DNA of 64,000 nucleotides from NCBI RefSeq assembly GCF_004522235.1, contig NZ_SDLT01000025.1, positions 1-64,000 of the forward strand. Direction: 5' to 3'. This DNA is from Amycolatopsis nivea (GTDB lineage: Bacteria; Actinomycetota; Actinomycetes; Mycobacteriales; Pseudonocardiaceae). A model generated the notes under the pieces. That model was not told where the DNA came from, did no database searches, and saw only the letters and a list, made by a program, of their open reading frames with translations. A program made the position numbers and the translations under genes. How positions within the stretch are numbered: the stretch's first letter is position 1; every line of letters starts with the position of its first letter. Shown here in pieces: positions 58,695 to 64,000 of the stretch.

Positions 58695-59876
58695 ATGGAG
58701 AGCAGCACTGTGGACTTCCAGCTGAGCCAAGACCAGGAGGACATCCGGCGCGCCGTGCGCGAGCTGGCCGCCCGGTTCCCCGACGAGTACTGGGCCGAAC
58801 GCGACGAACGGGCCGAGTTCCCGCGCGAGTTCTACGACGCGTTCGCCTCCGCGGGCTGGCTCGGCATGGCGATCCCGGAGCAGTACGGCGGCGGCGGGCT
58901 CGGCATCCTCGAAGCCGCCCTGCTGCTGGAAGAAGTGGCCGCGTCCGGGGCCGGGATGAACGGGTGCAGCACGATGCACCTGACGATCTTCGGGCTGAAC
59001 ACGATCGTCAAGCACGGCAGCGAGGAAATGCGCCGGGAGATCCTGCCCGGCGCGGTCGACGGTTCGCTGCACGTCTGCTTCGGCGTGACCGAACCGGACG
59101 CGGGCACCGACACCACGCGCATCTCCACCTTCGCCCGCCGCGACGGCGATTCCTACGTGGTGCACGGCCGCAAGGTCTGGATCACCAAGGCGGGCCAGTC
59201 GCAGAAGATGGTGCTGATCGCCCGCACCACGCCGCGCGAAGAGGTGGAGAAGCCGACCGACGGCATGTCCCTGTTCGTCGTGGACATCGAGTCCGACGCG
59301 GTGCAGCTGCGTGCGATCCCCAAGCTCGGCCGCAACGCGGTGTCCTCCTACGAGGTGCTGATCGACGGGCTGCGGGTGCCGGAATCGGCGCGCGTCGGCG
59401 AGGAGGGCAAGGGGTTCCGGTACCTGCTCGACGGGCTCAACCCGGAACGCATCCTGCTCGCCCACGAGGCGCTCGGCATCGGCCGCGCCGCCCTGCGCCG
59501 CGCGGTTCGCTACGCCGGGGAACGGCAGGTGTTCGGCCGTCCGATCGGGCAGAACCAGGGCCTGGCGTTCCCGCTGGCCGAGGCCGCGACCCGGCTCGAC
59601 GCGGCGGAGCTGATGGCGCGCAACGCCGCCTGGCGCTACGACCGCGGTCTGCCGGCCGGCAAGGAGGCGAACATGGCGAAATGGCTGTGCGCGGACGCCG
59701 GGTTCCAGGCCGCCGACCAGGCGATCCAGACCCACGGCGGGATGGGCTACGCGCGGGAGTACCACGTCGAGCGCTACTTCCGCGAGGCGCGGCTGCTGCG
59801 GCTCGCGCCGATCAGCCAGGAAATGGTGCTGAACTACGTGTCCCAGCACGTGCTCGGGCTGCCGAGGTCGTACTGA
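58695..59876 (+). CDS. acyl-CoA dehydrogenase
   Basis: A 393-residue acyl-CoA dehydrogenase. Family signatures: FGVTEPDAGTDTTRISTFAR (substrate/FAD binding), RKVWITKAGQSQKMVL, ERQVFGRPIGQNQGLAF and HGGMGYAREYHVERYFREAR near the C-terminus. The catalytic base usually lies just before or within that last block or at the LNPERI segment; it cannot be assigned with confidence here. Its stop overlaps the ATG of the CoA-transferase by one base. Inferred pathway: oxidation of an acyl-CoA made by the next gene from an acid taken up by the MHS transporter. Confidence 0.93.
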   Translation: MESSTVDFQLSQDQEDIRRAVRELAARFPDEYWAERDERAEFPREFYDAFASAGWLGMAIPEQYGGGGLGILEAALLLEEVAASGAGMNGCSTMHLTIFGLNTIVKHGSEEMRREILPGAVDGSLHVCFGVTEPDAGTDTTRISTFARRDGDSYVVHGRKVWITKAGQSQKMVLIARTTPREEVEKPTDGMSLFVVDIESDAVQLRAIPKLGRNAVSSYEVLIDGLRVPESARVGEEGKGFRYLLDGLNPERILLAHEALGIGRAALRRAVRYAGERQVFGRPIGQNQGLAFPLAEAATRLDAAELMARNAAWRYDRGLPAGKEANMAKWLCADAGFQAADQAIQTHGGMGYAREYHVERYFREARLLRLAPISQEMVLNYVSQHVLGLPRSY

Positions 59877-61114
59877 TGGGCGCGCTCGACGGGCTGCGGG
59901 TGCTGGACCTGTCGCGGGTGCTGGCCGGGCCGTACTGCACGCAGATGCTGGCCGACCACGGGGCCGAGGTGATCAAGGTCGAATCGCCCGCCGGGGACGA
60001 GACGCGGGGCTGGGGTCCGCCGTTCCTGTCCGAAGGGACCAGCGCGTACTACGCGAATCTCAACCGGGGCAAGAAGAACATCGTGCTCGATCTGTCCGGT
60101 CCGGACGGTCGTTCGCTGCTCGGCACCCTGCTCGCGGGCGCCGACGTGGTGGTGGAGAACTTCAAGGCGGGCACGCTCGCGCGCTGGGGCTGGCCGGACG
60201 AGACGATCCGGGCGGAGTATCCGGCGCTGATCCACTGTCGGATCACCGGGTTCGGCACGGACGGACCGCTCGGCGGGCTGCCCGGATACGACGCGGTGTT
60301 GCAGGCCTACGGCGGGCTGATGAGCGTGAACGGCGAGGCCGACGGGCCGCCGTTGCGGATCGGCGTGCCGGTGGTCGACGTGGTGACCGGGGTGCTCGGG
60401 TTTTCCGGGATCCTGCTGGCACTGCACGAGCGGGCGCGGTCCGGGCTCGGGCAGCTGGTGGATTGTTCGTTGCTGGACACGGTGATCAGCTTGCTGCATC
60501 CGCATTCGGCGGCGTGGCTGGCTGATGGAGCGGTGCCGCGGCGCACTGGGTCGGCGCATCCGTCGATCGCGCCTTACGAGACTTTCTCGACGGCAGACGG
60601 GCTCTTTTTTGTCGGCGCGGGGAATGACCGGCAGTTCGCGGCGTTGGTCGACGTACTTGGTGCGCCTGGGCTGGCTTCTGATCCGCGGTTTGCTTCGAAT
60701 GCCGACCGGGTCGCCAATGTGGGTGCGTTGCGGGCCGAGCTGAGTGTCTTGATCGGACAGTACAAACGTGACTCCTTGGCCGAGTTGTTGCTGGCGAAGG
60801 GAGTTCCGGCTTCGCCGGTGCACGACATCGCGGAGGCGATGAACGCGCCGCAGGTACGGCACCGGGAAATGGTCGTGGAACGGGACGGGTATCGCGGGGT
60901 CGGGGTGCCGGTGAAGCTCGGCCGCACGCCGGGCTGTGCCGCGGAATCGCCGCGGTCGCCGGGGGCGGATACCCGGGAGGTGCTTGCCGCGGCGGGGCTG
61001 TCGCGCGAGGAGGTGGAGCGGGCGCTGGCGAAAGGGGCGGCGCATTCCGAGCTGGCGAAGGGGGCGGCGCATTCCGAGCGGGCGAAGGGGGTCGCAGATG
61101 GCGGGCGCTCGTAG
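59876..61114 (+). CDS. class III (CaiB/BaiF) CoA-transferase
   Basis: A 412-residue family III CoA-transferase. Typical blocks are GLRVLDLSRVLAGPYCTQML, LNRGKKNIVLDL, GADVVVENFKAGTLARWG and GGLPGYDAVLQAYGGLMS, where the Asp is the expected aspartyl-CoA nucleophile. The C-terminal tail has a short imperfect repeat (LAKGAAHSE, LAKGAAHSE, RAKGVA) beyond the usual family end. ATG 59876 overlaps the dehydrogenase stop (TGATG type). Inferred role: activation of the imported carboxylate with CoA from another thioester. Confidence 0.93.
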   Translation: MGALDGLRVLDLSRVLAGPYCTQMLADHGAEVIKVESPAGDETRGWGPPFLSEGTSAYYANLNRGKKNIVLDLSGPDGRSLLGTLLAGADVVVENFKAGTLARWGWPDETIRAEYPALIHCRITGFGTDGPLGGLPGYDAVLQAYGGLMSVNGEADGPPLRIGVPVVDVVTGVLGFSGILLALHERARSGLGQLVDCSLLDTVISLLHPHSAAWLADGAVPRRTGSAHPSIAPYETFSTADGLFFVGAGNDRQFAALVDVLGAPGLASDPRFASNADRVANVGALRAELSVLIGQYKRDSLAELLLAKGVPASPVHDIAEAMNAPQVRHREMVVERDGYRGVGVPVKLGRTPGCAAESPRSPGADTREVLAAAGLSREEVERALAKGAAHSELAKGAAHSERAKGVADGGRS

Positions 61115-61118
61115 GTGG

Positions 61119-61164
61119 CTCGTGAGTGTTTATGCCGGTTAGAACCGGCATAAACACTCACGAG
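61119..61164. terminator. 22-bp-arm perfect inverted repeat between convergent genes
   Basis: Two 22-bp arms (starting CTCGTGAGTGTTTATGCC and the exact complement) surround only AG, giving a 46-bp cruciform-capable palindrome. It sits between the CoA-transferase stop (61114) and the Pls-like stop (61168) and can end transcription on both strands. The stem is unusually long and AT-containing for a simple terminator. Confidence 0.75.
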
Positions 61165-61167
61165 ACC

Positions 61168-64000
61168 TCACCGCCAGGGACGGACCGGAGTCCCCCGCCA
61201 TCGGGAGCGTGGCGGGACCGTCTCCCCCGCCATCACCAGCGAACCCGAGCCGACCGTTGCGCCGTCGGAAACCCCGCTGCCCGGCAGTTGGAACGCGCGC
61301 GGCCCGAGCGTCGCCCCAGCACCGAGGCGGACCGGATCCAGTCGCATGACGCGGTCGTGGAAGAGGTGTGTTTGCAGTACGCAGCCGCGGTTCACCACGG
61401 CGCCGTCGCCGAGGTGGACGAGGTCCGTTTCCGGCAGCCAGTAGCTCTCGCACCAGACGCCGCGGCCGATGCGGGCGCCTAGGGTTCGCAGCCACCAGTT
61501 CAGCACCGGCGTGCCGAGGAACGATCCGGCGAACCACGGCACCGCGAGCGTCTCTACGAACGTGTCGTACAGCTCGTTCCGCCACACGAACGCGCTCCAC
61601 AGTGGATGCCGTCCCGGCCGGAACCGGCCGACCAGCGTCCATTTCATCAGCGTCGTCAGCAGCGCGGCGAAGAGACCGGCCGAGACGAACACCGCCGGTG
61701 CGAGGACGGCGGCGATCCAGAAGCCGTCCGCGATGTCCACTCCAGTCAGTACCGCGCTCACGGCGAGGCCGAGCAGACCCGCGATCAGCAGCGGCGCGAT
61801 CCGGCAGGATTCGACCAACGCGCGGGCCAGCTTCAACCGGCGCGGCGGCGCGAAGGTGCGGGCGGGATCGGCGGTGTCCGCGATCCGGCGCAGCTCCAAC
61901 GCGGGACGGCCGAGCCAGGACGTGCCGGCGGGGACGTCCGCCGGGGTGTCGGACAGGACGCCGACCAGTGACGCGGAACCGAGCGTCCGGTCCGGGCCGA
62001 CGACGGCGGAGTTGCCGACGAACGCGCGTTCCCCGACTTCCGAGACGCCCAGCCGGACCCAGCCGCGGTCCAGTTCGTACGGTGCGGCGAGGACGTCGTC
62101 GGCCAGGAACGCGCCGTCCCGCACTCGCAGCAGCGACGGCAGACTGAGCACAGTGGACAGTTCAACGCCGCGGCCGATTCGGGCGCCCAGCAAGCGCATC
62201 CAGACCGGCGTCGCCAGCGCGGCGTAGAGCGGGAACAACTGCCGCCGGGCGATTTCCAGCAGTTCGTGCACGAACCAGGCCGCCCAGCCCGCGCGGCTGA
62301 GCACCGGATAAACCCCCGGTCGCACGGCCAGGCTGGCCAGCCGCACGAGCAGGACGATCGTCAAGGCGTACCCGACGATTCCGGCGAGGACGAGCAACGG
62401 CGTCCACGGCAGGATCGCCAGTGCGGCCTCGCGCGGATCGTCCGCCGCCGGGATCAGCAGCAGTGCGACCACGACCAGCGGGATCGCGGACACCAGCATG
62501 AACATCGATCGCACCGTGCCGCCGAGCGCGAAGGCCAGCGAGTACCGTTTCGCCCGCGGTGCCGCCACGGTCGGCCGCGCCGGACGTTCGCCCGAGGGGC
62601 CGGCCGGGGAGCCACCCCAGACCGCGCCGTCCGGTACGCGGGTGTCGAGCGTCGAGCCCGGCAGCAGCACCGATCCGGCACCGAGATCCGTGCCGGGCAA
62701 TAGCGTGCTGCGGCCGCCGACGCGGGCACCGGCTCCGACCCGGACGCGGCCGATCCGCAGCATCGGGCCGTCCAGCCACCATCCGGCCAGGTCCGCCTCG
62801 GGCTCGATCGCACAGCCGTCGCCGAAGCCGGCGAGGCCGCTCACCGGCGGCGGCGAATGCAGGTCCACACCTCGGCCGACCTGATTGCCGAGCAACCGGG
62901 CATACGGCGCGGCGAGCGGCGTTCCGGCGACTCCGGGCGGGCCGGCCACCGCGGCGAACCGTTCCGCCGTCCACAGTCGCATGTGGACAATGCCGCCGCG
63001 CCGGTACTCCCCCGGCGCGAGCTTTCCGCGCAGCACCCGCACGCCGCCCGCGGCGAGCAGCATCCGGCCGGGCGGGCTCAGCAGCACCAGCCACGCGGGC
63101 ACGAGGATCCACCACGACATTCGCGGCAGCCACTGCAACGGCAGCCCCAGCGAAACCAGCGAGCCAAGCAGCGACACCGAAAGCAGCCACCGCGTTCCGG
63201 ACAGGGCCAGCAAAACCAGCTGCACCCCGGCCTGCCACCAGCCGCTGCCGCGCACCGGAGCGACCTGCGGCTCTTCCGCCGCGACGGTTTCGACCGGCGC
63301 TCCGGCGAGGCGTTCGTACAGCTCCCGCGGCGTCGGGCAGGAGTACACATCGGACACTGCCGCGCTCGGATACCGCTCGCGCAGCACGGAAACGAGCCGC
63401 GCGGCGGTCACGCTCGAGCCGCCGAGGTCGAAGAAGTCGTCGTCCGGACCGGCCGTGGTCCCGAGGTGTTCGCTCCACACCTGCAACAGCCAAGCCAGCT
63501 TCGGATCGGACGGCACCACCGGCACGGCGGCCGGTTCCTCCAGCGGCCACGGCAACGCGTCGCGGTCGAGCTTGCCCGACGCGCGCACCGGCAGACCCGG
63601 GACCAACGCGAGCCGGGGCACCAACGCCGCGGGCAACCGGTCCCGCAGAAGACTGCGCGCTGCGGTGCGATCGAGGCTCTCGCCCTCCGGCACCACGTAG
63701 CCGACCAGCACCTGCGCGCCGCTGTCCGTGCGCTGCACGACCGTCGCGGCGGCCGCGACACCGGGCAGCGCACGCAGTGCGGCGTCGATCTCGCCCAGTT
63801 CGACGCGTCGTCCGCCGATCTTGACCTGGCCGTCCGCGCGGCCGACGAACTCCAGCCCCTCCGGCACCGCGCGCACCAGATCGCCGCTGCGGTACGCGCG
63901 GCTCCAGCCGAGCCCCGGCAGCGGCACGAATTTCTGCGCGTCCTTCGCCGCGTCCAGGTACCGGGCGAGGCCAGCACCACCGATCACCAGTTCCCCGCTG
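61168..64000 (-). CDS. Pls/PosA-type membrane NRPS (poly-amino acid synthetase), 5' end off window
   Basis: The reverse strand is open from the right edge to TGA at 61168 (about 943 residues). In order: the C-terminal part of an adenylation domain (YRSGDLVR, FVGRADGQVKIGGRRVELGE, ASGKLDRDALP with the A10 Lys); a thiolation domain with the phosphopantetheine Ser in FFDLGGSSVTAARL; then alternating membrane segments and three hexapeptide-repeat (left-handed beta-helix-like) domains, for example VRVGAGARVGGRSTLLPGTD and GDGAVVNRGCVLQTHLF. This A-T-TM-C1-C2-C3 layout is that of epsilon-poly-L-lysine synthetase and relatives. Known: these enzymes polymerise a basic amino acid without a normal condensation or thioesterase domain. 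The substrate code is in the missing part, so the polymer is unknown. Confidence 0.88.
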   Translation of the reverse strand, partial: SGELVIGGAGLARYLDAAKDAQKFVPLPGLGWSRAYRSGDLVRAVPEGLEFVGRADGQVKIGGRRVELGEIDAALRALPGVAAAATVVQRTDSGAQVLVGYVVPEGESLDRTAARSLLRDRLPAALVPRLALVPGLPVRASGKLDRDALPWPLEEPAAVPVVPSDPKLAWLLQVWSEHLGTTAGPDDDFFDLGGSSVTAARLVSVLRERYPSAAVSDVYSCPTPRELYERLAGAPVETVAAEEPQVAPVRGSGWWQAGVQLVLLALSGTRWLLSVSLLGSLVSLGLPLQWLPRMSWWILVPAWLVLLSPPGRMLLAAGGVRVLRGKLAPGEYRRGGIVHMRLWTAERFAAVAGPPGVAGTPLAAPYARLLGNQVGRGVDLHSPPPVSGLAGFGDGCAIEPEADLAGWWLDGPMLRIGRVRVGAGARVGGRSTLLPGTDLGAGSVLLPGSTLDTRVPDGAVWGGSPAGPSGERPARPTVAAPRAKRYSLAFALGGTVRSMFMLVSAIPLVVVALLLIPAADDPREAALAILPWTPLLVLAGIVGYALTIVLLVRLASLAVRPGVYPVLSRAGWAAWFVHELLEIARRQLFPLYAALATPVWMRLLGARIGRGVELSTVLSLPSLLRVRDGAFLADDVLAAPYELDRGWVRLGVSEVGERAFVGNSAVVGPDRTLGSASLVGVLSDTPADVPAGTSWLGRPALELRRIADTADPARTFAPPRRLKLARALVESCRIAPLLIAGLLGLAVSAVLTGVDIADGFWIAAVLAPAVFVSAGLFAALLTTLMKWTLVGRFRPGRHPLWSAFVWRNELYDTFVETLAVPWFAGSFLGTPVLNWWLRTLGARIGRGVWCESYWLPETDLVHLGDGAVVNRGCVLQTHLFHDRVMRLDPVRLGAGATLGPRAFQLPGSGVSDGATVGSGSLVMAGETVPPRSRWRGTPVRPWR

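Overview
The window is a very GC-rich chromosomal segment from a filamentous actinomycete. Gene content and intergenic palindromes suggest an Amycolatopsis-like member of the Pseudonocardiales; this is inference, since no rRNA or other taxonomic marker is present. Nearly every gene has strong third-position G/C bias, many starts are GTG or TTG, and neighbouring genes are often coupled by ATGA or GTGA overlaps.

Layout. 1-5303 (-) is most of a giant secreted protein built from about 128-residue DUF11-type repeats; its C-terminus lies off the left edge. 5662-9339 holds a fatty-acid desaturase, an unknown protein, an AlkD-like DNA alkylation repair protein and a small lipoprotein. 9315-18074 (-) is one eight-gene operon: aldehyde dehydrogenase, class III aminotransferase, a complete spermidine/putrescine-type ABC importer, an amidohydrolase and a flavin reductase-like protein. 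It reads as import and breakdown of a polyamine or omega-amino compound. A TetR gene and two palindromes sit upstream. About 18840-21966 is a lower-GC accessory island. It carries an 81-nt class II tRNA with a non-canonical 8/4 acceptor branch and CGA anticodon, a secreted ricin-type lectin, an unknown protein and decayed small genes, and related motifs bracket it.

22017-31565 is a set of catabolic and detoxification genes: two flavoprotein monooxygenases (one of the 3-hydroxybenzoate/phenol type, divergent from an IclR regulator), a GNAT protein, an Asp/Glu racemase coupled to a D-cysteine desulfhydrase/cysteate lyase-like enzyme, a secreted TAP-type peptidase and an epoxide hydrolase. A divergent CGNR regulator with two near-identical operators follows. 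32472-34720 holds an AraC regulator and a BNR-repeat protein translationally coupled to a MoaD/ThiS-like protein. 35087-41649 is organic-acid metabolism: two GntR regulators, a GlcD-GlpC-type FAD/Fe-S dehydrogenase whose promoter contains a clear operator, a MaoC-like hydratase and an enoyl-CoA hydratase. 41712-44575 has an MFS exporter, a truncated MHS transporter relic and a DUF418-type membrane protein.

44731-47131 is a lipoprotein/response regulator/histidine kinase operon resembling cseA-cseB-cseC. Two families of intergenic repeats follow. 47735-51001 is a secreted GH92 alpha-mannosidase with a perfect LacI-type operator. 51075-56326 is an envelope-glycan region: an EamA-like transporter fused to a GT4 glycosyltransferase, a 236-bp tandem triplication at its start, a DUF998 protein, an OmpA-like lipoprotein and a polysaccharide pyruvyl transferase-like protein. 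56319-61114 is an IclR-associated module (MHS transporter, acyl-CoA dehydrogenase, class III CoA-transferase) with four related operator-like sites. 61168-64000 (-) is the C-terminal part of a Pls/PosA-type membrane NRPS, which suggests a cationic homopoly(amino acid) such as epsilon-poly-L-lysine or a relative; its N-terminus is off the right edge.

The least familiar items are the 8/4 tRNA in its island, the 236-bp triplication, the DMT-GT4 fusion, the BNR/MoaD pair and the Pls-like synthetase.
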